Shown: positions 53,388-62,993 of the stretch, piece after piece
How positions within the stretch are numbered: the stretch's first letter is position 1
How the letters are laid out: the number at the start of each line of letters is the position of its first letter
DNA from: Ferruginibacter sp. HRS2-29
GTDB lineage: Bacteria > Bacteroidota > Bacteroidia > Chitinophagales > Chitinophagaceae
Direction of reading: 5' to 3'
Assembly: GCF_024343615.1 (NCBI RefSeq)
Contig: NZ_RJUB01000001.1
Span: 62,001 to 126,000, forward strand
Length of the DNA: 64,000 nt
Position numbers and translations under genes: made by a program
Notes under the pieces: model-generated
What the model was told of the DNA's origin: nothing
What the model saw: the letters and a program-made list of their open reading frames with translations, nothing else
Databases searched by the model: none

Positions 53388-54596
53388 TTAAAAATCAGAA
53401 TCGGTCAATAGTTTCAGTCTTAATGTTGCAGCATCCTTTGCCGCAATCTCTTTTATAGTTGTGATACAATTTTTACAACCATATTTTTTATTACCATAAT
53501 AGAGTATGGGATAACTTTCATCGTACTCGTAAGGCTTTATCTGTGGGCCATCCCATTGTTTTTCTTTCGCAAGATAAGGGCGCAGTTCATCGAACCCTTT
53601 TTTCAACGACTTGCCGGATGGCGTTACAAGATTCCAGAAATCGGCCGGCGTTTTTTCCGACATTTTTGCGATCACAAAAAGCGCATCCATTACAAAAGTT
53701 GAATAATGAAGCGATATCGTGCGTTCCATTTCCCGGGGAAATCTCCCTGACCCGTCCATTTGTTTATCAAGACGTGCCGCCGCATGTTCAACGGTTTTCG
53801 TGGCCAAAGCTGCGCTATCAAGAAATAATGCGATGGACAATCGTTGTGCATCATACCAGGAGCCATGATTGTTTTGGGCATTCATTTCTTCCACCCCATT
53901 CCTGCTCGTCTGCATCCAGTTAAGATATTGCCTGAACCAATTCTTCATGGAAGCCTGATCGGAATCTTTCCAGCTTTTTGCACCAGCCAGTAAACCGATG
54001 GCGTCAATCAGTTTTACAAAATGACGGGTATCGATCATACCTGCACCACGGCCTGTATTGTGACCTTTCATTGCCTGCGCAAAATTGAGGTTCGGGTTCA
54101 TTTTTGTGGCAGTATCTATGAACCATACACGAAGTAAGTTTGATGCATGGCCTGCATATTTCGCGTCGCCGGAAAAATAATAAGCGAGTGAAAGCGTATG
54201 CACGATCTCACATAGTTTGGGCAGGTATTCTTTATCCTTATATTCTTTCACTTCCGGATTTGTCTGTCCATCTTTTCTTATATAAGGCAAACCATCTGCT
54301 TTGGAAGGATCCGGCCAGAAGTATGGAGCAAGGCTCATATAGTCATGTTTGTCGCCGCTTGGCGGTACATTCTTTTTTTCCATCACACTTACCGGGCCAA
54401 ACGCAAGTGCCTTATCAGCATCCTTTAACAATTTTTTGTACGCAGGAAGTAAACCCTCGTCATTTTTCTTGATGCGTGTTTTATTACGTTGTAATATCCC
54501 TGCATCAATAGAAAAAACCGTTGGGGCTTGTTGCGCAAGCGAAACAGATAAACCTGCGAACCAAATGAATGCAATGAATAATATTGATCCTTTCAT
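53388..54596 (-). CDS. Alginate lyase superfamily protein (PF05426-like)
   Basis: The 402-residue protein has a signal peptide ending near SLAQ. The alpha/alpha-toroid signature appears as YMSLAPYFWPDPSKADGLPY with IRKDGQTNPE, then MKGHNTGRGAGMIDTRHFVK and MNAQNNHGSWYDAQRL (candidate catalytic Asn-His and Tyr). Family knowledge: this fold covers PL5- and PL38-type lyases acting on mannuronate- or glucuronate-containing polymers. It likely makes the first cuts in the periplasm or at the surface. Confidence 0.9.
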   Translation of the reverse strand: MKGSILFIAFIWFAGLSVSLAQQAPTVFSIDAGILQRNKTRIKKNDEGLLPAYKKLLKDADKALAFGPVSVMEKKNVPPSGDKHDYMSLAPYFWPDPSKADGLPYIRKDGQTNPEVKEYKDKEYLPKLCEIVHTLSLAYYFSGDAKYAGHASNLLRVWFIDTATKMNPNLNFAQAMKGHNTGRGAGMIDTRHFVKLIDAIGLLAGAKSWKDSDQASMKNWFRQYLNWMQTSRNGVEEMNAQNNHGSWYDAQRLSIALFLDSAALATKTVEHAAARLDKQMDGSGRFPREMERTISLHYSTFVMDALFVIAKMSEKTPADFWNLVTPSGKSLKKGFDELRPYLAKEKQWDGPQIKPYEYDESYPILYYGNKKYGCKNCITTIKEIAAKDAATLRLKLLTDSDF

Positions 54597-54605
54597 AATA
54601 GATTT

Positions 54606-57600
54606 TTATTTTACAACTGCTACAGTCTTTTTAAGATAAACCCCATCTCCTCTTATCACCACTACATAAATACCTGACGGGAAACGCGACATATCGATGA
54701 AAGAATTGATGAAACCCTTTGGCATAAAGAGGTTGCGGACAAATACGGTTTGCCCGGCCATGTTCACCAAAGTGATATCACCAAGCCTTGGCCGGGGTGA
54801 ATAAACTCTTACTGTCATATTCGAACTGCTCGTCATAAATACATTGAGGTATTGTTGTGTAGTATCAGTTGCCGGAAAAATTGTCAACCTCCCGTTAGTA
54901 GTGGTGATATTATAATTACCAGATGTGGCGCCGGTTGGTGTGAGCACATAATAACCCGGAGCGGAATTTAACCCTGCAATAGTGGATACCACCGGAGGAG
55001 TAGTAAGATTTGCTACAGTTTCGCCCAATACAAAACCTGTGTAGGTAATAGTGAAAGCAGGGTTTTCTGTCCTTTCCACTTTAGCGGTATCACGCACCCT
55101 GATGGTCAATGGAACTTTATTTACCGTCAGCGTCCTGGTTACATCAGTTGCAGGGGTATATCCAAGGTTACCTGCCTGCGATACAGTGATGTTGCTTGTT
55201 CCGGCACCAACAATGTGGATACTTGTACCAACAATAGTGGCAACATTGGTATTGCTGCTTACATAGGTAAGCGGAATGGTATTGTTGGTGCTTGTTGCTC
55301 CGATGGCGAAATCGGCATTGCCATAATTTTTCAGCGGCAGTGTATTGAAAGTGATCGTTTGCGCTTGTTGTGCCTGCACAGAGAGTATCGCGTTCACAAA
55401 AGTGATATCATAATTAGCGGCTGTAGCGCCATTCACCACAATCGGGTAATCACCCACCGGAGATGCGGCTGTAGCACTGGTAGAAATATTTACGGGAGTA
55501 AGCAGCACAGCTTCAGTTTCTGCATAAGCAAAAGCACTATACGTAAACGTTAGTACCGGTACCGGGGCTGAAAAGAACTTTATTTTATTTTCAGCAGTTA
55601 TAGTAAGCGGCGCTTTATTTACGGTAAGCGTTTGTGTAGCACTTGCTGCCGGATAAAATCCGTCGCTGGCCTGGCTGGCAGTGATCACCGCAGTTCCCGC
55701 ACCGGTAATGTGAATGTCGCCGTTCACAATAGTTGCTACAGCATTGTTATCACTGCTGTACACGATCGGTTGTGTGGTGTTCAGGCTGACTGCACCGCCG
55801 TTGAAGTCAGCATTCCCATAAGTTTTTACAGGAAGTGTATTAAAGATGAATGGCTGTGTTGGCGGAACAGAGCCTATCGCATAAGCGCCCAAACCGGTTA
55901 CAGTAGCCGCTGCAATGTTGGCAACATTATCTCCGGGGGCCAATGGTTGCGAAAAATTTACCCCATTGTTATAAATGATACCAATGTCGGTTCCTGGTAA
56001 AGTGGTAAAAGTAGAACCCTCCAGGCCGGGCTGCCATCCCAGCTGAAGATCTACGTTACCCGTTCCCGTTATCCTGTTGATATTCCATACGGCATTCACT
56101 ACAGATTGTTTTTGAGATGGTGTAAATGTAGTACCAGTAACGGTTCCATTGGTAGTAATACCTTCGAATGCGGCAACAGTAAACGCGGATGGGTTCACCG
56201 GGTTTAATGTTACCGGCAGATAATCGGAAGCCGTACCGACAGGAATGATGGCAGAGGTGGCAAGGCCGTCGTATTGTATGATGCCCTGGTCGCCGGTGGT
56301 CGTATTTGCTGTAGTAGCGATGTAATTATTTAGTCCGAATGCCCCCGTTATGGAAGCACCTGAAACGATGTGTACTGTGTCTAACGGACGTAATGTGAGT
56401 TTGGCATTGATGCCCAAATGATCCAGTAAGGTAATTCCCCTGTTGGCAGTAACCGGTGCATTGATCTCTACAAAACCCGCATTGATAAAGGTATTGGTAG
56501 AACCCGATGATATCCCGAAAGGAGTGGTCGTGGCCGCGTTGATGATATAATTAGTTCCGCTTTGGAAAGATTTGGTTCCGGTAACAACTACAGAACCTGT
56601 GAGCGTATCCATCCCGTTTGCATGGCTGGTAGCCAATGTTGCCGTGTCATTCAGAAATGCCAAAGCTACTCCTGTGCCTGCTGCGGTTACCGGTTGCGAA
56701 AGATTGATCGTAGCATTTGCCGGCGAAGACCCGACCACAGTGGTATTGGCAGGGATACCCGCACCTGTTACTGTAAGGCCGTTGACACTACCCATCGTGC
56801 CGGTGATGCCCGTGACCTGGTAACTGCCGGCAACAAAATTTCCATTCAATGCAGCTGCCGTCGTGTTCGTTCTGGAAGTGAATGTACCGGTACCGGTTAC
56901 CTGTGAAGTATTAAAATTAATATCACCAAAATCATTCAGCAATGTATTTACTTCCAGGCTGCGATTCAAGACCACACTGGAATTATCCCCCACGATGATA
57001 GAAGGTGCTATGATATCTCCTGTGCCGGAAATGGTTTGTGTACCGCTTCCACCAAGTACCAACACATTGGTACCAGCATTGGTGGTATAAGTCCCGTTTA
57101 TGATAAGATCACCCAACACGGCCGTTTGCCCGCTGGTGTGTGTTCGAAATGTTGCGCCGGATTCCACATTCAATGTACCGATCCGGTATAAAGGACCATC
57201 GCACAAAAAAGAAGCGCCGTTCTCCACCAACAAATTTCCATATCCTTTGCCTGCGGCAAAAGAGCCAAAACCGCTTACAGCATTGCTTGCACGATGATGC
57301 CAGTTGCTGCCCGGGCGTAAGTCAACCGCCGAGAAAGTAGAATTATTTCCTAAAGGACTATACCCTCCGTTAAATATAAGATTTGCTCCTGCAAGAAAAA
57401 CAACACTACCCGGCGCAGATTGCGTGCTGCTGCCAAATGCATATACCGCACTTGCCGGCGTGAGATTAGTTGTAAATGTTGCGCCACTGTTAAATACGAA
57501 ACCTCCTGCCGTTTGATTGGTGATCCTGTGTTGTGCCGTATTCGATAAAGAAAGATTTCCAGAAATATTTCCTGTGCTGCCTGCGGGCAATGCGATCACT

Positions 57601-58016
57601 ACACTGCCATCCGCCAAAGGCGAATTGATGGTAAGTGACGATCCGGCATCTATCACAAAGTCATCTCCTGCTGCGCCACTCACCGTCATTGTACCGGTTC
57701 CTCCCCCGCCCGTGGGGCGCTGAAAAAAAACGTTGGCATTTCCGGTGATCTTCAACTGGCCGAGCGTTGTTGAACTTATTGTAGCTGTAACCGTTCCGGT
57801 TGTGGGAACAGTACCACCGATGTTGGTACCATCGATGATCAGGATATCGGATGCGGAAGCCGCCCCCCTCGTGGTTCCCGAACCATTCAGTGCGGTATTC
57901 CAGTTGCCATTGGAAGTGAAGCTGACAGGACCTGTACCACCTACCCAGTAATAGGTTTGGCTGAAGGCGGCCACTGCAGCGAACATCACAACAAAAGTCA
58001 ATAAAAATTTTTTCAT
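54606..58016 (-). CDS. Secreted T9SS protein with MBG-type repeats
   Basis: The 1136-residue protein has a signal peptide (MKKFLLTFVVMFAAVAAFSQ). A long low-complexity Gly/Thr/Asn-rich beta region runs to about 700. Two homologous MBG-like units start near 718 (FNTLPVKTYGNADF) and 888 (FNTLPLKNYGNADF). The C-terminal sorting domain (about 1055-1136; VNMAGQTVFVRNLFMPKGF) ends in YLKKTVAVVK. It is probably a surface-exposed polymer-binding or adhesive protein. A non-SusCD T9SS protein inside this operon is unusual. Confidence 0.88.
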   Translation of the reverse strand: MKKFLLTFVVMFAAVAAFSQTYYWVGGTGPVSFTSNGNWNTALNGSGTTRGAASASDILIIDGTNIGGTVPTTGTVTATISSTTLGQLKITGNANVFFQRPTGGGGTGTMTVSGAAGDDFVIDAGSSLTINSPLADGSVVIALPAGSTGNISGNLSLSNTAQHRITNQTAGGFVFNSGATFTTNLTPASAVYAFGSSTQSAPGSVVFLAGANLIFNGGYSPLGNNSTFSAVDLRPGSNWHHRASNAVSGFGSFAAGKGYGNLLVENGASFLCDGPLYRIGTLNVESGATFRTHTSGQTAVLGDLIINGTYTTNAGTNVLVLGGSGTQTISGTGDIIAPSIIVGDNSSVVLNRSLEVNTLLNDFGDINFNTSQVTGTGTFTSRTNTTAAALNGNFVAGSYQVTGITGTMGSVNGLTVTGAGIPANTTVVGSSPANATINLSQPVTAAGTGVALAFLNDTATLATSHANGMDTLTGSVVVTGTKSFQSGTNYIINAATTTPFGISSGSTNTFINAGFVEINAPVTANRGITLLDHLGINAKLTLRPLDTVHIVSGASITGAFGLNNYIATTANTTTGDQGIIQYDGLATSAIIPVGTASDYLPVTLNPVNPSAFTVAAFEGITTNGTVTGTTFTPSQKQSVVNAVWNINRITGTGNVDLQLGWQPGLEGSTFTTLPGTDIGIIYNNGVNFSQPLAPGDNVANIAAATVTGLGAYAIGSVPPTQPFIFNTLPVKTYGNADFNGGAVSLNTTQPIVYSSDNNAVATIVNGDIHITGAGTAVITASQASDGFYPAASATQTLTVNKAPLTITAENKIKFFSAPVPVLTFTYSAFAYAETEAVLLTPVNISTSATAASPVGDYPIVVNGATAANYDITFVNAILSVQAQQAQTITFNTLPLKNYGNADFAIGATSTNNTIPLTYVSSNTNVATIVGTSIHIVGAGTSNITVSQAGNLGYTPATDVTRTLTVNKVPLTIRVRDTAKVERTENPAFTITYTGFVLGETVANLTTPPVVSTIAGLNSAPGYYVLTPTGATSGNYNITTTNGRLTIFPATDTTQQYLNVFMTSSSNMTVRVYSPRPRLGDITLVNMAGQTVFVRNLFMPKGFINSFIDMSRFPSGIYVVVIRGDGVYLKKTVAVVK

Positions 58017-58040
58017 AACAGCAGATTTAATCAGGGTTGT

Positions 58041-59339
58041 TTAGGCAATCGTTTTATGTTCAGTAATTTTTTTGGATGATATGAATGTGATACAAAGCCA
58101 CGCGGCCGGAACCAGTAGCGCCCCTAATACAAAAAATGAATTGTATCCTGTTTTGGTAATGACCGGTACAAGGTTCGTTATTACGATCGTACCCAGCACT
58201 GCGGCAGTGCCCCCCATCCCTGAAACGGTACCTACATTTTTTCCGTGGAAATAATCGGAAGGCAAAGTCTGGATATTATTTATCAGGAATTGAAAACCAA
58301 ACAATGTAGCACTGATGAGCGTCAACGCCAGGTCGGTATTATCTTTCAGTTGATCGAGATAGATAACGATACCTACAAGCCCGGCAAGCATGATGACACA
58401 ACCAATTGTGATGGCATTCTTGCGTGCCTTCACCGCAGGTATCCCTTTTTTGATCTGCCAGGATGAAAAGAATCCTCCCGCGAGTCCGCCGATGGCCGCG
58501 AATAAATAAGGTAGCCATGCAAAAGCGCCGACCTGTTTCAAATCAAAATTGAATTGTTCTTTCAAAAAAGTAGGAAGCCATGTTAGGAACATCCACCATA
58601 CCGGGTCGATGAAAAAACGCGAAGCGATGATACCCCAGGTGTTTTTAAATTGAAGCAACTGTTTCCAGGTATATGGTTTTTCTTCAGTAACGATCACAGC
58701 TTTTTCCAATCCTTTGTTCTGAATATGATCGAGTTCCTCTTTAGTGATCCACGGGTGTTTGTCGGGTGTAGCCTTGTTGATGATCAGCCATGGAATCAGC
58801 CATACTATTCCCAATACAGCAATTCCGGCAAATGTAGCACGCCATCCGAAAGCCAGGTAAATGGCTGCAATCACTGGTGCTGCAACCACAGAACCGAGCG
58901 AAGCTCCTGCACCGAATATTCCCTGCGCAATTGCCCTTTCTTTTGGCGGAAACCATTCCCCGTTGCTTTTTGTAGCGCCTGGCCAGTTTCCGGCCTCACT
59001 AACGCCCAGCATTACCCGAAAAATATTAAACGACATAAGCGATCTTGCCAAAGCATGCAGAGCGATCGAAATACTCCACCCCACTATTGATACTGCCATT
59101 CCAAGCCTTGTGCCGATAGCATCCATCATCTTACCGGTAACGCTTTGCCCTATCGCATATGCCACCATAAAAAAAGTAGTGATGAGCGCCAACGCATTTT
59201 TATTATCGGCCTCCGCAATGCCGAATTCTTTGTAGATATAAGGCCACATATAATTGATGGCGCTCCGGTCGATGTAATTGATAACCGTTGCAATGCCTAT
59301 CAGGCCGATGATCCACCAACGTAGTCCTTTTACTTTCAT
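58041..59339 (-). CDS. MFS transporter, hexuronate (ACS/ExuT-like) type
   Basis: The 432-residue protein has twelve predicted membrane helices. Marks of the anion:cation symporter group are NYIDRSAINYMWPYI in helix 1, GKMMDAIGTRLGM after helix 2, and EAGNWPGATKSNGEWFPPKE. In this context it likely carries the monouronate released by the lyases (or DEH) across the inner membrane. Confidence 0.93.
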   Translation of the reverse strand: MKVKGLRWWIIGLIGIATVINYIDRSAINYMWPYIYKEFGIAEADNKNALALITTFFMVAYAIGQSVTGKMMDAIGTRLGMAVSIVGWSISIALHALARSLMSFNIFRVMLGVSEAGNWPGATKSNGEWFPPKERAIAQGIFGAGASLGSVVAAPVIAAIYLAFGWRATFAGIAVLGIVWLIPWLIINKATPDKHPWITKEELDHIQNKGLEKAVIVTEEKPYTWKQLLQFKNTWGIIASRFFIDPVWWMFLTWLPTFLKEQFNFDLKQVGAFAWLPYLFAAIGGLAGGFFSSWQIKKGIPAVKARKNAITIGCVIMLAGLVGIVIYLDQLKDNTDLALTLISATLFGFQFLINNIQTLPSDYFHGKNVGTVSGMGGTAAVLGTIVITNLVPVITKTGYNSFFVLGALLVPAAWLCITFISSKKITEHKTIA

Positions 59340-59361
59340 ATAGAAGCCTTATCGATATTAA

Positions 59362-60369
59362 TTAATTGCTCAATGGAATATCCGCTATTCCACTGGCAGC
59401 ACCTTTCACTGTATTGTTACTGTACACTTTATTACCAACAGTAGTACCGTTGCTACCGCTCAATTGTATGCTAAAGCCATAACCGGCACCGTTGACGGTA
59501 GAAATATTTCCTTTAAATTCATTGTTATTCCCCCAGCCGTTTACCGCACAATGTACCTGGTAGCCATCTTTGAAAACATTATTCCCGGGATTCGTACCGG
59601 TGTTATTTTCAATGATACTGTTGTTGCCCTTTACATCTATCCAGCTATCGGCACTGTTAGCACCGGTAATACCGGCGGCATCGAAAAAATTATTTCGTAT
59701 AGCCGTTCCCGTTGTACCTTCTTTTATATCGATACATTCGGCGCTGATACCAGGCCCGATGCGGCATTCCGTGACTGTATTGGAATCGCACAGATCCGGT
59801 TTTCCATTGGAATATTTTGCCCAGTTATTTTTTGCTGAGCCGATATAAATTCCTTCACCATAATCCGCCGTCTTCAATCCTGTGTTGCTGATGATACACT
59901 TGCTGATAATATTATGGCTGCTGAATTTTCGCAGATGAATTCCCTCTTCCCCCGTTTCAGATACTTTCAGATCCTCCAGTACATTGTGATTGGCGCCATC
60001 AACAATGATCCCTTTCAATCCATTGGTAACACTAAATCCTTTAAGCAACCACCACGACCCCTGCAAATGAAACACATAACCGGTATTGATGCTTCCGGCA
60101 TCCAATATTGCATGGCGGCTACCCGTAAGCGTTATGACCTTTGATGCTGTTCCGTTTATTCCTACAGGCACTACAAATTTTCCTTTATACACACCATCAG
60201 CCAATACTATCTCATCACCCGGCCTGGCGGTTTCCAACGCTGTTTTCAATTCTGCCGAAGTGGACACATCAACCCTACGCACTTGCAGGTGCATCGCAGT
60301 ACCTGCCATGATCTTATCACCACAGGTTAATGACAATAATAAAAAAGCGATATGTAGCATGTATCTCAC
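59362..60369 (-). CDS. Secreted right-handed parallel beta-helix protein (candidate lyase or epimerase)
   Basis: The 335-residue protein has a signal peptide. A region AELKTALETARPGDEIVLADGVYKG opens a pectin-lyase-like beta-helix, with coils carrying regular Asn ladders (NHNVLEDLKVSETGEEGIHL, CDSNTVTECRIGPGISAEC, NSIIENNTGTN). PL6- and chondroitinase-B-type enzymes share this fold, but I cannot place their Lys/Arg catalytic pair. It lies 11 bases after kdgF. Confidence 0.78.
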   Translation of the reverse strand: MRYMLHIAFLLLSLTCGDKIMAGTAMHLQVRRVDVSTSAELKTALETARPGDEIVLADGVYKGKFVVPVGINGTASKVITLTGSRHAILDAGSINTGYVFHLQGSWWLLKGFSVTNGLKGIIVDGANHNVLEDLKVSETGEEGIHLRKFSSHNIISKCIISNTGLKTADYGEGIYIGSAKNNWAKYSNGKPDLCDSNTVTECRIGPGISAECIDIKEGTTGTAIRNNFFDAAGITGANSADSWIDVKGNNSIIENNTGTNPGNNVFKDGYQVHCAVNGWGNNNEFKGNISTVNGAGYGFSIQLSGSNGTTVGNKVYSNNTVKGAASGIADIPLSN

Positions 60370-60380
60370 CCGGATAAAAA

Positions 60381-60749
60381 TTATGCGGTTTTTGTTACTA
60401 TAAAATCTTCCCTCATAGGGCTGAAAATGTCTATCAGCACACCTGCTTCAAGGCATACTGCGCCATGCCATACATGAGGTGGAATATAAAAGCCATCTCC
60501 GGATTTCAGTACTTTTTTCTCACCGGCGATCTCTATTTCAAATACACCACGTTCAACGTGAGTGATCTGCGTGTGATAGTGTTGATGCACGGTCCCGATA
60601 CCCCCGGTCTCAAACTCAACCTTCACCAGCATTACCCTTTCATCATAACTCATGATCTTTCTTTTCACCCCCTCGCCTACGGTTTCCCAGGGAATATCTT
60701 CGTTGTAAATAAATACGGTTGAGTTTTCAATAGTTGCGGTTGATTCCAT
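60381..60749 (-). CDS. kdgF: KdgF-type cupin (unsaturated uronate linearisation)
   Basis: The 122-residue single-domain cupin has the metal motif TVHQHYHTQITHVERGVFEI (His55, His57, His59, Gln61) and the second box DGFYIPPHVWHGAVCLE (His92 and His95). Family knowledge: KdgF opens 4,5-unsaturated monouronates, released by alginate or pectin lyases, to the linear keto form (DEH). Its position between the PL17 lyase and other uronate genes supports this strongly. Confidence 0.9.
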   Translation of the reverse strand: MESTATIENSTVFIYNEDIPWETVGEGVKRKIMSYDERVMLVKVEFETGGIGTVHQHYHTQITHVERGVFEIEIAGEKKVLKSGDGFYIPPHVWHGAVCLEAGVLIDIFSPMREDFIVTKTA

Positions 60750-60779
60750 TGTCGTTAGTTTTATATTCAGAATTTTTAA

Positions 60780-62975
60780 TTAAAATAATTTTCCATCATA
60801 GGTCACCTGGTAAGGTCCCGTAAATTCCAGGCGTTTATCATTCACCGTTAGCTGATGCTTTTGTATCGCCTCAAAATTGTTATTGCATTGTGCGATCAAT
60901 AATTTTTTATCATTGATCAGCACCTCCACTACAGAATATTGCTCATCGTTCCGTAAAATGTTGATCGCTTTTACAGAAGAATATGAGTTGGAAGAGAATT
61001 CTGCCACGGGATCAAAATTCCCATGTATCTCAATCATATTAACAAAAGCCTTGCTGGCGCCGCTTTTGCGAATGATGAAGGCGGGATCACGGCGAAGATT
61101 GAAATTGGGATCGTTGGCGCCGCTACGGGTAAAAAACAATGATACGCCTGCCGTATCTGCAGCAGACGAAATGCTGTAATAAGTATTTTTATTCAGGAAA
61201 GTAAACTGTATCAACGAATCTTTCACGCCAGCTTCCGCTTCTTTCCATAAAAACTGGTAGCCATTCTTTTTACCCAGCACTTCCTGCTTTTTGGTATTCG
61301 CGTCATATTTAAACGAAGTGCTGATGACGGTTCCGTTGTATTGAAAAGGCAGATCATATTGATGCGTTTCATTTGATGTTGCATTAAAAATATCCGCGAT
61401 GAATTTTCTACCATCCGGCAACTGCAGCATATAGACATTACGTTGGAGATGCACACCTTTGTAGGCATTGTCTTCCTTTGCAGCTACTGCAAGTGCATTC
61501 GGATTTTTAATATCGCTGAACAATTTGTCTGAATGAAATTTTTCACTCAGTTCTTCTTTGCCGCCAAACTGTGTAGTTTCGTCAACAGTGATGGTATTGT
61601 GTGCGATGGTTTGCTCAGCGTATGTTTTATTTTCGGGCAGGTAACGGCCGCCATATTTTTGTTCCACACCAATGAAACGCACCGAGCCATAATCGGAAAT
61701 CACCTCATTCCCTTTGTCAAAAAGGTTGATATTGAGTTTATCGAAATGCCCGTGTGACAAGCCATGCGAAGTATACTTATAAATAAGTGTAGTGGTATTT
61801 TTGTCTTTCCCGTTCCGTAAAAAACTCACCCCACCTTCATCACCTTTTACACCATCGGTATATTCAATCGTTTTGTAAGGAAAATAAGGAGGGATATTTT
61901 TTGCCGATGCAATGGCGGCCGCGATGGAAGCCCCTCCTTTATGTATCAGCACACGGTCCTGCTTTTTTGCAACAGTGAGAAAACCTTCATTTTTTCCATA
62001 CACGTTCCAGGCAATATCAATCGCCGAAACCAATTCATTCGAAGTGAAATCTTTTTCTTTCATCGCGTCATTTAGTGGAAAAAAAGTTCCATCCAGGTTG
62101 GTTTGTTGCAATCCAGCCAACAATGCTTTTTGCAAAATATTATCCCTATGTTGGAACACTTTCAATTCGGGCCTTGCATGGTCCAATGAATTCGCGAAAA
62201 GATAATACGGCAATATCGCGTAACGTACGTAGTACGGGCCTTCTGTGTAGTATCCATCCGGAGAAAACAGTCCGTCCATTTGTGCAATGAACCCGCTCTT
62301 TCCTTTTTTATCCGTACCATATAAAGCCATGTCAACCCAATCTTTATTGCCGGTGGCAATACCTGCAATCCCAACGCCGGCGCAGGCCCACACCCCATGA
62401 TTGTGTATGAGGTTGAACCAGGAAGAAAGGTCTTTGGTTAAAAAATCTACTTCGGGTTTAAAGGCACCTTGTTCGATAACAGTGCGCTCTGGCGCAGACA
62501 AAGAGTTGTAGATAAGATCATAAGCCATGCCTGAATACACCAGCCAATTGGCATCATTGAGTGCCTGCCAGAAAATATGTCCCGGAGAACTGCTGGTTGC
62601 CTGCGGATGTTTTTTTAAAGTGGGGTTGAGCACCGCATACTTCAGAAACATCTTTTTTACCAGCAAAGCATATTTAGTATTACCGGTAATGTTATATAAA
62701 ATACCGCTGTTGAACATCAGCATGTAATTAGCCTTGTGCCGGTCGTGTGTGTAACCGCCGGCAGGATCTTTTGGAAAAGGCACATCCACATCTTTATCGA
62801 GCCATTGATCCACCTCCCTTTTTATATCGGCATACGAATCAGTAAGCAATGGATATTTGTTCAATGCGCTTTTGATACCGGGCAATTCCGCCCTGGTAAA
62901 AAAAGTAACAGGATGCTGTGCTTTTGTTACCAAAGCAATGGCCATCGAGACAAATATGACAAACAATCTTTTCAT
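60780..62975 (-). CDS. Oligoalginate lyase, PL17 family
   Basis: The 731-residue protein has a signal peptide ending near TKAQ. An alpha/alpha-toroid N-terminal domain carries NLIHNHGVWACAGVG (Asn192-His193) and DGYYTEGPYYVRYA (Tyr248/249). A beta-sandwich C-terminal heparinase II/III-like domain holds HGLSHGHFDKLNINLFDKG. Asn-His and Tyr match the catalytic set of PL17 exolyases, at positions within ten residues of characterised members as I recall them. It releases monouronates from oligomers in the periplasm. Confidence 0.92.
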   Translation of the reverse strand: MKRLFVIFVSMAIALVTKAQHPVTFFTRAELPGIKSALNKYPLLTDSYADIKREVDQWLDKDVDVPFPKDPAGGYTHDRHKANYMLMFNSGILYNITGNTKYALLVKKMFLKYAVLNPTLKKHPQATSSSPGHIFWQALNDANWLVYSGMAYDLIYNSLSAPERTVIEQGAFKPEVDFLTKDLSSWFNLIHNHGVWACAGVGIAGIATGNKDWVDMALYGTDKKGKSGFIAQMDGLFSPDGYYTEGPYYVRYAILPYYLFANSLDHARPELKVFQHRDNILQKALLAGLQQTNLDGTFFPLNDAMKEKDFTSNELVSAIDIAWNVYGKNEGFLTVAKKQDRVLIHKGGASIAAAIASAKNIPPYFPYKTIEYTDGVKGDEGGVSFLRNGKDKNTTTLIYKYTSHGLSHGHFDKLNINLFDKGNEVISDYGSVRFIGVEQKYGGRYLPENKTYAEQTIAHNTITVDETTQFGGKEELSEKFHSDKLFSDIKNPNALAVAAKEDNAYKGVHLQRNVYMLQLPDGRKFIADIFNATSNETHQYDLPFQYNGTVISTSFKYDANTKKQEVLGKKNGYQFLWKEAEAGVKDSLIQFTFLNKNTYYSISSAADTAGVSLFFTRSGANDPNFNLRRDPAFIIRKSGASKAFVNMIEIHGNFDPVAEFSSNSYSSVKAINILRNDEQYSVVEVLINDKKLLIAQCNNNFEAIQKHQLTVNDKRLEFTGPYQVTYDGKLF

Positions 62976-62993
62976 TCAATTTTTTTAATAAGC

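Noticed and set aside
58041..59339. Sugar phosphate antiporter for the MFS gene
   Set aside because: Local motifs and the uronate operon context favour the hexuronate type.
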